From Hemerocallis citrina (taxonomy: Eukaryota; Streptophyta; Magnoliopsida; Asparagales; Asphodelaceae), in the NCBI GenBank assembly GCA_017893485.1, contig JACEHZ010000200.1, positions 558,001 to 622,000 on the forward strand: 64,000 nucleotides of DNA, read 5' to 3'. This document shows, one piece after another, positions 46,498 to 58,519 of this stretch (positions within the stretch are counted from its first letter, which is position 1; the number at the start of each line of letters is the position of its first letter). Below the pieces are notes generated by a model. That model was not told the origin of the DNA. It was given only the letters and a program-made list of their open reading frames with translations, and made no database searches. A program made the position numbers and the translations under genes.

Positions 46498-46509
46498 GGA
46501 GTGGGGGGC
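46498..46509 (+). other. Polypurine tract of element B
   Basis: GGAGTGGGGGG-type purine run a few bases before the 3' LTR at 46513; the plus-strand DNA primer site. Confidence 0.65.
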
Positions 46510-46512
46510 TTG

Positions 46513-47305
46513 TGTGGTAGGGTAAAAATGGCTTGGGGCCCAACCAGGGCCCAGTACAGCTCTCACTCAAAAACAGGGAAAACAACAATCTGGCTCAGCT
46601 TCGAGCCTCTGCAGGGTCGGCGCCGAACCTCAAGTTCACCCCCACAGAACTGGTCTCCTCGTATCCGACGAGCATCGATGGCCCTTGGCCTCCGATCCAC
46701 GACGGCCCTCCGGGCCGTCCGCCCATCCTGGTGTAGAATGAAGATGACCTGGCACAACCTAGGCCACCAGATTCTTCCAGAAGCACAGGAGCCCCATGAT
46801 CCACCATGTCAGCTCCAAATACCACCAAGGGCTTTGCCACGTCAGCCCTATACCACTCCTGGTACTGCCACGTCAGCCCTAAACCCCCTGGGCCTTCTGC
46901 CACGTCAGGCCCATGGGCTTTCGGGTTCAGACCCGGTTCCCAAGCGGATCCAAACCCGGTTGGAATTCTCTATAAATACTAGACCCTCACCCACCTTTTG
47001 AGGTAACCAATCTTTTGCCACTTAAATTCACCTAGTTATTGCTACTCTCTTACAGAGACTGACTAGATCGTCGAAGGGTCCGCCACCGGGATAAACCCCG
47101 GTGTTTCAGGACCGTCTACAGGTACACAAGACCTCGGATCCGAACCCTCTGATCCGAGCCCAGACATCCACCTCATTCCGAGCCCGTCACAGGTACCGCC
47201 CGGTCAGCAGAGGGTCGTCTGACAAGCAGCTTTCTCTTTCAATACAAATCGAGTCCGAACTCACACCTGGTGCATCCACATGTCTCCCATAAACAAACCG
47301 CATCA
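46513..47305 (+). repeat. Element B 3' LTR (793 bp)
   Basis: Same length as the 5' LTR, about 97% identical, followed by the GTCGT target duplication and the resumed unit 2 sequence. Confidence 0.95.
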
Positions 47306-47543
47306 GTCGTATAGCAAGACTAAGCAGTTTCTTGGTTTCCTATTACGAGCCGACCCCAGACTCAGTCAGAAACTTCATCTTCATGTGATAGGAAAATGGC
47401 ACTGCCTGGAGGGAAGAGAGCCCAAGACGGCCGAGGACGGCATTGTATGCGGTCTTAACATTGACCACCATGAAATCCATCGCCTCGGTTCGGAAGGTTG
47501 GAGACTTCCCAGCTATGACATCCAGCGTGATAATTCCCTCAAT

Positions 47544-47750
47544 TTAGACCGAGAATCCATGATGGGTGTAGCTTGCCGATTTCAACCATTCCTGAGAGAG
47601 CTTCAGTTTCTCGAAGGCTGCAAGAAACAGGATAGTAACCAAGCTCCCGTTGTCGACAAAAATTCGGCCGACCTCATGATTGGCGAGACTGAGGCTAATG
47701 ACCAGGGCATCACAATGAGTGACCCGGACAACTTCGAGATCTTTGTCCAA
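47544..47750 (-). pseudogene. Element A retropepsin remnant (unit 2)
   Basis: LVISLSLANHEVGRIFVDNG then SLVTILF. The catalytic Asp is retained but S is replaced by L after NGS. Confidence 0.7.
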
Positions 47751-48468
47751 GAATGAGACCGATAGCCCGGGATGCCGGGGCAGAGGGCAGTTGTGGACGG
47801 AGTTGACTTCACGGACAAAAGTTCAACAGGAAGAATATGAATTCCCACCCATAGGCCCGCCGTGGACGCAATGGAGGATGGCCAATCCTTCGGAGCTCTG
47901 AGGTTTGGCCTCTGCTTCAGGTCGTTTGTTGGTACCCCGAGGAGGTGGGGAGATTCTCGGCTCATCTCTAGTAAATTTTTTTAGGTATCCTCTCCGGATG
48001 AGGGCTTCAATCTCAACCTTAAACACTCGAAAATTGTCGGTCTCATGGTCGTGGTCCCTGTGGAAGCAATAGTAGAACCTCTGGTCTATTTTCTTGTTAC
48101 CATTGACGGACTAGGGAGGATGGTGAAGGACACCATCGCACTCTTCTCCATTAGGATGGCAGATACACTCGCATTGGGTGGAGTGAATTTGTCGAACCTA
48201 GGCACTGGATGTGGCCGCCGCTGCCCGGAGGCATCCTTCTGGGTTTTATTTGGTGCCTCAACGTCGTCCGCCTTCCTCTTCCCTCTTGTAGGGAAATCCC
48301 TTCGGCCAGCTGGGTGCAATGCCTCTTCAGCTCGGATATACTTCTTGCTCCTAAGAAGGAGGTCGGGGAAGTCTATCAGAGGCTTCTTGGCGAAGGATGT
48401 CTTCAACAAGTCGTGCTTGACATTGTTCTGGAAAGCAGCGGCCGTGACCCTAGTATCTGGGGAGGGGA

Positions 48469-49430
48469 TTAACCGTGCTTCGGGCAGTGAATCTTTTCGG
48501 GCTCCCTATCCTTCTGTTTCAGGTCTAGCAGGGATGCACTTGTCATCTCAGCCTGTCGGTTGGAAATGAAGTAGGCGAGGAAAGCTTCCTCTAGCTGGTG
48601 GAATGAGAAAATTGAATTAGAAGCGAGTCGGGAATACCATTCTCGAGCTAGACCATGTAATGTGGCTGGGAAGGCACGGCAGAGAAGAGCATCCGATGTG
48701 CTGTGAATCATCATGAGAATTTTAAAACCTTCCATGTGATCAGTCAGATTCGATTCTCCGTTGTACGTTTTGAAGGCAGGGGGCTTGAAGGTTCTTAGAA
48801 TCGGGGCCTCCGGGATGTAAGAGGATAATGGAAGTTGAACCGGCCGGTATCCTCGGGTCAACTGCCTCTCTCCTTCCTCGATCTGTGCCAAGCATTCTTC
48901 CATCTCTTGCAGACGCTTGAGGATTGTGTTTCCATGTCCCTTGGACCGGGTTGACCCGTGTGAATCCTGATTCTCGTCTCCTCTGGTACGACGATCATCT
49001 TCATCATGAGGATTGTGAATACGTTCGTTCCGGGCTCCGCCTCGGAGGGCCTGAAGGACTTCGTCCTGGAATTCAGCGTTAGTCATGTGGCCTCCTTCCC
49101 TTTGACCGTTGGGGTGTCGGTGACCCCTCGGAGAACATATGCGATCCCTATCATTTTGGTGGGAGTAATGGCGGCTTCGGCTAGGACCGTGGTCGGAGGG
49201 CGCCTCGTTCCTAGAGTGGCTGTGGTGGTTGTTTTTGACATTACGGAGGTCTGTGGCCTCCTGGACCACGGGGTTTCGAGCGAGTGGGAAGCACGCTGAT
49301 GCTCGGATCGTCGGTGCTGAGACCTCTGAGGCTGGACCCTTGAGTGATCACTCGGCTGCGTGAATGGTGAGGCGGAGGTAGAGGGTCGGCATGGTGACTT
49401 GCAGTGACGGTTTCCTTAGCCTTGGGGCCA
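48469..49430 (-). pseudogene. Element A gag remnant (unit 2)
   Basis: Open for 266 codons (48469-49269): NAEFQDEVLQALRGGARNER, a coiled coil (ILKRLQEMEECLAQIEEG), then the gag core (TDHMEGFKILMMIHSTSDAL). One C is missing near the start codon (about 49425) relative to unit 1, so the native ATG is out of frame. Confidence 0.75.
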
Positions 49431-49505
49431 TTGGAGGAGAAGTCTACGATAGTAGGATTTGAGGAAGAGGTTGTATCTGCGCGTTTCCCACAAACGACGC
49501 CAATC

Positions 49506-49958
49506 TGATGATGTTGTATTTCGGGTGTGGGAGCAACAGGTAGTGAGTTCTAATTTTGAAGGGGGTGGACAGATCTAAGCCGTAGATCTGGATATGAGGT
49601 GTGGTTGGATAAGTGAATCTGCTGGTGGTCACCCTTGCTATTGGCCACCGGAATCCTGTACAAAGCCCAGAAACACAGTGAGTTTTTCCGGTGGCGGGCC
49701 CTCCGACGATCAAGTCAATGAATGAAAGTGAGATTAAGGTTTTGGAGGCTAAAGATTCATTACCTGATCATAATGGATGCGGTCTGGTATTTATAGGCAG
49801 AGAGAGGGAACCCTAATAGACCGAGTTGACCCTTTCCTGTGGGCTGGATATGTGTAGAGAGCTGGTTAGCGGCCCATGGAGCATGCGGACTTGCTCTAGC
49901 GGATCTCTGGATCATGATGGAATCAGACGACTCAGATGATGCCAGATTTTTACCCACA
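49506..49958 (-). repeat. Element A LTR (unit 2 copy, 453 bp)
   Basis: Same ends and length as the unit 1 LTR, about 12 differences by eye. Followed by the same host flank (TTATTAACCAAG), which shows that it was copied by segmental duplication and not by transposition. Confidence 0.9.
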
Positions 49959-50290
49959 TTATTAACCAAGTCAGGGGAACAAGTTAGAGACAACTGATGT
50001 AAGGCTCCAGCAAAAACGAAGTACTCAAGGCTATGAATAGGTTTTCTCCCAACTCAATCCCCAAAATTTCAGATCATTTGCCTCGTTACATATTTTTCAC
50101 AAAGGAGAGAATCTACCTGACTACCCTCTAAGAATTTAATTCAACAATATTCTAATCTGAACCCATAATTCATATTTTAATTTTTTACCAACGTAAATGT
50201 AGTACTATGTTGGTTAGATCATAATATGGGTCTTCCTTTTGTGATAGCGCTCTCAGAAGGAAAGTCTACAATCAATAGAAGAAAACACTT

Positions 50291-50753
50291 GGGGCATTTG
50301 GTAAGTGGGAATGTGCAAGAGAATCTCATATTCCCTCTTAGATTATCTTATTTGGTATGTGACAAGCATAGTTTTGGAAGGAATGATAGATACCCAAGGG
50401 AATCAAAATTCTTTGTTGGAAAGGATTTTCATTCCCCCCAAAAAACCATGAGATTTGAGGATTCTCATGGGATTTCATAACAAACAATAAAATAACTAAA
50501 AAAACTAGAATAAAAAATATATTCCTACCTAAAATCATGGGATTTGAACATTCTCATGTGATTTCTATAACAAACAATTAAATAACCCAAAAAACTAGAA
50601 TAAAAAATTACAATAATAAATGATTCCAAGGAATGCAATATACTATACCAAACATGATAATGCAACATTTCCGAAAATCTTCATTTCCATCCTTACATTT
50701 CTGAGAATATTTTCATTTCTAGGAATTTTTCAATTCGTGTACCAAACGCCTCC
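50291..50753. mobile_element. Tourist-like MITE (unit 2 copy)
   Basis: GGGGCATTTGGTAAG ... GTACCAAACGCCTCC at the orthologous position of the unit 1 element. Confidence 0.8.
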
Positions 50754-52135
50754 TTAAAATTAGCCATCAGAGTGAGGGAAGCTCCTATGAATGGAGAAAC
50801 AAACTCGGACACTACATACACATTTTTCGAGTTACTGATTCTACTAATAAGTAATCAATCTTGGTGTTGTGCACAAAGATAAAACAAGTGGGTAATCATC
50901 AAGTTTACTCCTATGTTCTTTTGGCATTGCAAGAGGAGATAATTGAACTCGTAAGTAGTCATGCTGTTTTTTCCAATTATTCATAGCCATTTTCAGGTAA
51001 AATGAGCTTGTTTATTATTTTGTCTATTTTTTTGTTGTTGTTTATTAGCTAACATTCTTCTTTTGATTTGATTCTTGCAGTCTAATTTCTCGTCATCATA
51101 TAATTAAAGGATTTGTTGATTAGATAGTCCAAACCCTATTTCCGAATTCAATGATATAACTAAGGGGGTGGCTTGTTTGGAGTGGTGTGTTTGGATATCT
51201 AGAGAGCTGTAAAAATTCAATTTCTAGGGGGAAATACTATAGCATGCTTTAGTAAGCGCACAACGTTGTTCATAAATAATTTATTCTTTCCAGTTATCCT
51301 TTGTCATATACATAATTTATGATATGCTATTTAAACCATCCAAATCCTCCTCTCTTGACCGATGCAGAACTAAAGTCCCCATATATAACCATAGCCCACT
51401 CCATGGCTCGGTTTCTTTTAGCTTCGTTTTAGTTGAAGTTTTTTTTTGCTTAGTTTTTTTTTGTTTCGTTGTTTGAATTTGGTTTTTTTTTAGTTTATTT
51501 TTTTTTTGTTTAATTTAAATAAGATTAAGTGGCTGTTAATTGGGTTTCAATTTTAAAAAAAAATTAATTAAGAACAATTTAGTTTAATTAGTTTAAACAA
51601 TAATTAATTAAAATAAATTTCAAATAAAACAAAAAGTTAAAAATTATTTCAAATTATGGGTCGCTATAGTATTTTTACAATTCAAACAAGACTAATTTTT
51701 CATGCAAAACTTTTCATACTATAGTAAATCTACATCTAACCAAAATTATTTCAAGAAATCTAATTTAAGAATTTTATTTTTCTACAGTGTTCCTCTTTCT
51801 CTGTTTCTTTTAGAACCAACCAAACTATTTCTAAGCTGCGTTTGGATCTTGAGACGAAACTCACACTTCTTTAGTGGGTTTAGATCTAAGTGGATTCACA
51901 AGATGCTTATAAGCAGGATCTGGCTCGAAATTCAAGGCCAGTTTTTTGTTTTGTTTTTTTTTTATTTGAGGAAGTGCATGCGAAGACAGTGGTTGGGCTG
52001 CTTGGGCATGGATATCTAGACATTTAAAATTTCAAAGTCATGATCCATGTCTTCCGAGTCAGAATACTATTAACTAATAATCACCACTTGGCTCGCCAAG
52101 CTAATCCAATCTTGATAGGAAACGACCAATGGCAA

Positions 52136-53031
52136 CTAAGTGGCTGGGAAGCCTTTGGACTTCTTAGAAGGGTTCATGTCTAACATAGCCTTGATGTTCT
52201 CGGATTTTGCCTTTATCCTACACCGGCTAACCATGAAACCGAGAAATTTTCTAGAGGTAACACTGAAGACGCACTTGGCGATGTTGAACCTCATATCGTG
52301 CATTCTCAGGACCCCGAAGGCCTCCTCGAGGTCTCTCACATGGTCTGCCCCTTTCAGGCTTTTGGCGAGCATATCGTCGACATCCGCTTCCATGTTGTGC
52401 CCTATCTTCTCTTTGAAGACTCGGTTGATGAGTCTCTGGTATGTGGCACCAGCATTCTTGAGCCCGAAGAGCATGACTCTGTAGCAATAAAAGCTGTCTT
52501 CGAGATGTCTGGGGAAAACATTCTGATCTGATTATAACCTGAGAAGTCATCCATGAAGCTCAACAATTCGTGAACAGAGGTCACATCAATCAGAGCATCG
52601 ATGCTCGACAGAGGGAAGCGACCTTTTGGGCAGGCCTTGTTGAGGTCTGTGAAGTCGATGCATATCCTCCACTTGTTGTTGGACTTCTTGACCTTAATGA
52701 CGTTGGCTAGACACTCTGGATAGTTTTCCTCTTGGATGAAGCGAGTGGAGAGGAGCTTCTCCATTTCTTCCTTCACCGCCTGTTGCCTCTCTGGGGCAAA
52801 CTTTCTTCGCTTATATTGCACGGGCTTTGAGTTTGACATGACGCTCAGTTTATGCATGATCTGATCCTCAAAAATCCTAGACATATCCGAAGGGGTCCAG
52901 GCGAATATGCTTTGGTTCTGCCAGACGCAATTGATGAGGTCATTTCTGAGTTCGAAATTGAGTGACTTGCTCACCCGGAACCATTTATTAGGGTCCGCCT
53001 TGGAAAATGGAACTTCCTCCATCTCGTCCAC
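52136..53031 (-). pseudogene. Element A reverse transcriptase (unit 3 copy)
   Basis: The longest single RT frame of the three copies (52402-53031), beginning MDEMEEVPFSKADPNKWF, with WRICIDFTDLNKACPK. The second frame (52136-52474) has the intact ADVDDML box. Same small frame-shifting deletion near 52490. Confidence 0.85.
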
Positions 53032-53349
53032 TGGCCTGGAGTCAATAGGGCTTCGTTTGGAGGGTAATTCAACCGCATCAAGAGGGAGGACCGAGGCCCC
53101 CCCCCCCAGTAGTCGTATGGCAGGACTAAGCAGTTTCTTGGTTTCCTATTACGAGCCGACCCCGGACTCAGTCGGAAACTTCATCTTCATGTGATAGGAA
53201 AATGGCACTGCCTGGAGGGAAGAGAGCCCAAGACGGCTGAGGATGGCATTGTATGCGGTCTTAACATTGACCACCATGAAATCCATCGCCTCGGTTCGGA
53301 AGGTTGGAGACTTCCCAGTTATGACATCCAGCGTGATGATTCCCTCAAT

Positions 53350-53556
53350 TTAGACCGAGAATCCATGATGGGTGTAGCTTGCCAACTTCAACCATTCCTG
53401 AGAGAGCTTCAGTTTCTCGAAGGCTGCAAGAAACAGGATAGTAACCGAGCTCCCGTTGTCGACAAAAATTCGGTCGACCTCATGATTGGCGAGACTGAGG
53501 CTAATGACCAGGGCATCACAATGAGTGACCCGGACACCTTCGAGATCTTTGTCCAA
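53350..53556 (-). pseudogene. Element A retropepsin remnant (unit 3)
   Basis: LVISLSLANHEVDRIFVDNG then SSVTILF, the best-preserved protease motif of the three units. Confidence 0.7.
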
Positions 53557-54317
53557 GAATGAGACCGATAGCCCGGGATGCCGGGGCAGAAGGCAGTTGT
53601 GGACGGAGTTGACTTCACGGACAAAAGTTCAACAGGAAGAATTTGAATTCCCACCCATAGGCCCGCCGTGGACGCAATGGAGGATGGCCAATCCTTCGGA
53701 GCTCTGAGGTTTGGCTTCTGCTTCAGGTCGTTTGTTGGTACCCTGAGGAGGAGGGGAGATTCTCGGCTCATCTCTAGTAAATTTTTTCAGGCCTCTTCGG
53801 ATGAGGGCTTCAATCTCAACCTTAAACACTCGAAAATTGTCGGTCTCACGGTCGTGGTCCCTGTGGAAGCAACAGTAGAACCTCTGGTCTATTTTCTTGT
53901 TACCATTGCCTGACCAGGGAGGATGCTGAAAGACGCCGTCGTACTCTATCTCCATTAGGATGGCGGATACACTCGCGTTGGGTGGAGTGAATTTGTCAAA
54001 CCTAGGCACTGGATGTGGCCGCCTCTGCCCGGAGGCATCCTTCTAGGTTTTCTTTGGTGCCTCAACGTCGTCCGCCTTCCTCTTCCCTCTTGTAGGGAAA
54101 TCCCTTCGGCCAGCTGGGTGCAATGCCTCTTCAGCTCGGATATACTTCTTGCTCCTAAGAAGGAGGTCAGGGAAGTCTATCGGAGGCTTCTTGGCGAGGG
54201 ATGTCTTCAACAAGTAGTGCTTGACATTGTTCTGGAAAGCAGCGGCCGTGACCCCGGTATCTGGGGAGGGGATTAACCATGCTTCGAGCAGTGAATCTCT
54301 TCGGGCTCCCTATCCTT

Positions 54318-55250
54318 CTATTTCAGGTCTAGCAGGGATGCGCTTGTCATCTCAGCCTTTCGGTTGGAAATGAAGTAGGCGAGGAAAGCTTCCTCTAGCG
54401 GGTGGAATGAGAAAATGGAATTAGAGGCGAGTCGGGAATACCATTCTCGAGCTAGACCATGTAATGTGGCTGGGAAGGCACGGCAGAGAAGAGCATCCGA
54501 TGTGCTGTGAATCATCATGAGAATTTTAAAACCGTCCATGTGATCAGTCAGATTCGATTCTCCGTTGTACGTTTTGAAGGCAGGGGGCTTGAAGGTTCTT
54601 AGAATCGGGGCCTCCGGGATGTAAGAGGATAATGGAAGTTGAACCGGCCGGTATCCTCGGGTCAACTGCCTCTCTCCTTCCTCGATCTGTGCCAAGCATT
54701 CTTCCATCTCTTGCAGACGCTTGAGGATTGTGTTTCCATGTCCCTTAGACCGGGTTGACCCGTGTGAATCCTGATTCTCGTCTCCTCTGGTACGACGATC
54801 ATCTTCATCATGAGGATTGTGAGTACGTTCGTTCCGGGCTCCGCCTCGGAGGGCCTGAAGGACTTCGTCCTGGAATTCAGCGTTAGTCATGTGGCCTCCT
54901 TCCCTTTGACCGTTGGGGTGTCGGTGACCCCTCGGAGAACATATGCGATCCCAATCATTTTGGTGGGAGTAATGGCGGCTTCGGCTAGGACCGTGGTCGG
55001 AGGGCGCCTCGTTCCTAGAGTGGCTGAGGTGGTTGTTTTTGACATTACGGAGGTTTGTGGCCTCCTGGACCACAGGGTTTCGAGCGACCGAGTGGGAAGC
55101 ACGCGGATGCTCGGATCGTCGGTGCTGAGACCTCTGAGGCTGCGACCCTTGAGTGATCACTCGGCTGCGTGAATGGTGAGGCGGAGGTAGAGGGTCGGTA
55201 TGGTGACTTGCAGTGACAGTTTCCTTAGCCTTGGGGCCATTGGAGGAGAA
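54318..55250 (-). pseudogene. Element A gag remnant (unit 3)
   Basis: Open for 280 codons (54318-55160), with the same order as unit 2. A stop at 54318 follows SASLLDLK (the other units read on). The start-codon region carries the same single-C loss as unit 2, near 55238. Confidence 0.75.
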
Positions 55251-55314
55251 GTCTACGAGAGTAGGAATTGAGGAAGAGGTTGGATCTGCGCGTTTCCCAC
55301 AAACGACGCCAATC

Positions 55315-55767
55315 TGATGCTGCTGTATTTCGGGTGTGGGAGCAACAGGTAGTGAGTTCTAATTTTGAAGGGGGTGGACAGATCTAAGCCGTAGATCTGG
55401 ATATGAGGTGTGGTTGGATAAGTGAATCTGCTGGTGGTCACCCTTCCTATTGGCCGCCAGATTCATGTACAAAGCCCAGAAACACCGTGAGTTTTTCCGG
55501 TGGCGGGCCCTCCGATTATCAAGTCAATGAATGAAAGTGAGATAAGGGTTTTGGAGGCTAAAGATTCATTACCTGATCATAGTGGATGCGGTCTGGTATT
55601 TATAGGCAGAGAGAGGGAACCCTAATTGACCGGGTTGACCCTTCCCTGTGGGCCGGATATGTGTAGAGGGCTGGTTAGCGGCCCATGGAGCATGCGGACT
55701 TGCTCCAGTGGATCTCTGGATCATGATGGAATCAGACGACTCAGATGATGCCAGATTTTTACCCACA
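55315..55767 (-). repeat. Element A LTR (unit 3 copy, 453 bp)
   Basis: Same ends and length as the other LTR copies, followed by the same host flank TTATTAACCAAG. Confidence 0.9.
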
Positions 55768-56100
55768 TTATTAACCAAGTCAGGGAACAAGTTAGAGACA
55801 ACTGATGTAAGGCTCCAGCAAAAACGACGAACTCAAGGCTATGAATAGGTTTTCTCCCAACTCAATCCCCAAAATTTCAGATCATTTGGCTCGTTACATA
55901 TTTTTCTCAAAAGAGAGAATCTACCTGACTACCCTCTTAGAATTTAATTCAACAATATTCTAATCTGAACCCATAATTCATATTTTAATTTTTTACCAAC
56001 GTAAATGTAGTACTATGTTGGTTAGATCATAATATGGGTCTTCCTTTTGTGATAGCGCTCTTAGAAGGAAAGTCTACAATCAATAGAAGAAAACACTTAT

Positions 56101-56654
56101 GGGGCATTTGGTACGTGGGAATGTGCAAGAGAATCTCATATTCCCTCTTAGATTATCTTATTTGGTATGTGACAAGCATAGTTTTGGAAGGAATGATAGA
56201 TACCCAAGGAAATCAAAATCCTTTGTTAGGAAAGATTTTCATTCTCCCAAAAAAACCATGAGATTTGAGGATTCTCATGGGATTTCATAAGAAACAATAA
56301 AATAACTAAAAAAACTAGAATAAAAAAATATATTCCAACCTAAAATTATGGGATTTGAACATTCTCATGTGATTTCTATAACAAACAATTAAAAAACCCA
56401 AAAAAGTAGAATAAAAAAAATATTCCTACCTAAAATCATGGGATTTGAACATTCTCATGTGATTTCTATAACATACAATTAAAAAACCCAAAAAACTAGA
56501 ATAAAAAATTACAATAATAAATGATTCCAAGGAATGCAATATACTATACCAAATGTGATAATGCAACATTTCCGAAAATCTTCATTTCCACCCTTACATT
56601 TCTGAGAATCTTTTCATTTCCAAGAATTTTTCAATTCGTGTACCAAACGCCTCC
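56101..56654. mobile_element. Tourist-like MITE (unit 3 copy, with internal tandem duplication)
   Basis: Same ends as the unit 1 copy and TTA on the right. Longer than its sisters because a block of about 90 bp with GGGATTTGAACATTCTCATG is present twice (about 56330-56500). Confidence 0.8.
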
Positions 56655-57032
56655 TTAAAATTAGCCATCTGAGTGAGGGAAGCTCCTATGAATGGAGAAA
56701 CAAACTCGGACACTACATACCCATTTTTCGAGTTACTGATTCTATTAATAAGTAATCAATCTTGGTGTTGTGCACAAAGATAACAAGTGGGTAATCATCA
56801 AGTTTACTCCTATGTTCTTTTGGCATTGCAAGAGGAGATAATTGAACTCGTAAGTCATGCTGTTTTTGCCAATTATTCATAGCCATTTTCAAGTAAAATG
56901 AGCTTGTTTATTATTTTGTCTTTTTTTTTTGTTATTTATTAGCTAACATTCTTCTTTTGATTTGATTCTTGCAGTCTAATTTCTCGTCATCATATAATTA
57001 AAGGATTTGTTGATTAGATAGTCCCAAACCCT

Positions 57033-57143
57033 AGTAGGTAGTGGAATGCTGTACTATTTGTTTTACACCTTGTAAGACCTATTGCGATTTTATTATAATA
57101 TATTGTATGGCTGGAGTCTTTTGACTCTATCCGTTTCATCAAA
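57033..57143 (+). mobile_element. Short retroposed sequence, probably a 5'-truncated LINE tail
   Basis: 111 bp flanked by 17-bp direct repeats AGATAGTCCCAAACCCT (57016-57032 and 57144-57160), absent from units 1 and 2. It ends TTTCATCAAAA. A long variable target duplication and a short A tail indicate target-primed reverse transcription. The sequence resembles a LINE 3' UTR; a retroposed mRNA tail is the alternative. Confidence 0.6.
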
Positions 57144-58121
57144 AGATAGTCCCAAACCCTATTTCCGAATTTAATGATATAACTAAGGGGGTGGCATGTT
57201 TGGAGTGGTGTGTTTGGATGTAAAAGAGCTATAAAAATTCAATTTCTACGGGGAAATACTATAGCATGCTTTACTTAGAGCACAACATTGTTCATAAATA
57301 ATTTATTCTTTCCAGTTATTCTTTGTCATATACATAATTTTTGATATGCTATTTAAACCACCCAAATCCTCCTCTCCTGGCCGCTCTCCTGGCCGATGTA
57401 GAACTGAAGTCCCCATATATAAACATAGCCCCCTCCATGGCTCGGTTTTTTTTAGCTTCGATTTTGTTGAAGTTTTTTTTAGCCTAGTTTTTTTTTTGTT
57501 TCGTTTTTTTTCCAGTTTAGTTTTTTTTTGTTTAATTTAATTAAGATTAATTTAAATAAGATTAAGTGGCTGTTAATTGGGTTTCAATTTTTTAAAGAAA
57601 TTTAATTAAGAACAATTTAGTTTAATTAGTTTAAACAATAATTAATTAAAATAAATTTCAAATAAAACATAAAGTTAAAAAATATTTTAAATTACGGATC
57701 GCTACAGTATTTTTACAACTCAAACAAAGCTAATCTTTCAAGCAAAACTTTACAATAAATTTTTATAACTCAAACAAAGCTAATCTTTCATGCAAAACCT
57801 TACAATAAATCTACGTCTAACCAAAATTATTTCAAGAAATCAAATTTAAGAATTTTATTTTTCTACAGTGTTCCTCCTTCTCTATTTCTTTTACAACCAA
57901 CCAAACTATTTCTAAGCTGCGTTTGGATCTTGAGACGAAACTCACACTTCTTTAGTGGGTTTAGATCTAAGTGGATTCACAAGATGCTTATAAGCAGGAT
58001 CTGGCTCCAAATTCAAGGCCAGTTTTTTGTTTTGTTTTTTTTTTTTTTAATTTGAGGAAGTGCATGCGAAGACAGTGGTTGGGCTGCTTGGGCATGGATA
58101 TCTAGACATTTAAAATTTCAA

Positions 58122-58519
58122 TCTTTCGAATCCCCCTCCCACACATCTCTGGAGCGATGGTGTGACTGACAAGTTAGAAGACTGGGGTCGAGTGGACCTG
58201 GACCAACAAGCGGAACCGTAGATGAAGGAGGGGCAGGCGACGAAGTACCAGGCACATTTTGGTTTGTTGGGACCTGCAAAACACCAGTTACATCAGCAAA
58301 TAAATATAACAATCAATTTTATGACAGTGAAACAAATCGAATGCAAAAAAAAATATAACTTACATTAGTTTGTTCGTTGCCACCACGTCGACCACCACCA
58401 CCACCACGTCCACCACCACGTCCACTACGTGGTGGTGGGCCAAAAGAGACACGTGGTCCATCCCCACGATTGACTCTACTACTACTGCCAGCCTCCGCAC
58501 GTCCCTTATTCCGTGCCAT
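58122..58519 (-). pseudogene. Truncated plant mobile domain (MAIN/MAIL-like) gene start
   Basis: Exon 1 58519-58364 (52 codons, MARNKGRAEAGSSS..., then an Arg/Gly-rich stretch), donor GTAAGT, intron 58363-58274, acceptor TTGCAG, exon 2 from 58273 to the break at 58122. Exon 2 has a Pro/Ser-rich linker and then GPLDPSLLTCQSHHRS followed by a W-E-G motif, which resembles the start of plant mobile domain proteins (GP.D.SLL..Q..HRS..IW.G). A 5' UTR intron is likely (acceptor CATTGTAG at about 58540; donor GAG|GTATAT near 59207). The domain body is missing. Assignment rests on a short motif; splice sites are clear. Confidence 0.5.

Larger units (their letters stand above)
37101..47305 (+). mobile_element. 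Ty3/Gypsy Tat-type element B (10.2 kb), non-autonomous
   Basis: Two 793-bp LTRs, perfect target duplication GTCGT (37096-37100 and 47306-47310), primer site, gag, then RNase H-integrase fused directly to gag because protease and RT are deleted, followed by antisense aORF2 and aORF1, minisatellite, purine tract and 3' LTR. The LTRs differ at about two dozen positions by eye (about 97% identity), so it is far younger than element A. It is inserted in unit 2 only. Confidence 0.95.
36088..52105. repeat. Tandem triplication unit 2 (16.0 kb, 5.8 kb without element B)
   Basis: Starts CCAATCTTGATAGG (RT end of element A) and ends at the next host/RT fusion CCAAT (52106-52110). Same order as unit 1. 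Element B and its 5-bp duplication (10210 bp) are inserted at 37101. It lacks the MITE at 34014 and the Helitron at 35063. Confidence 0.9.
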
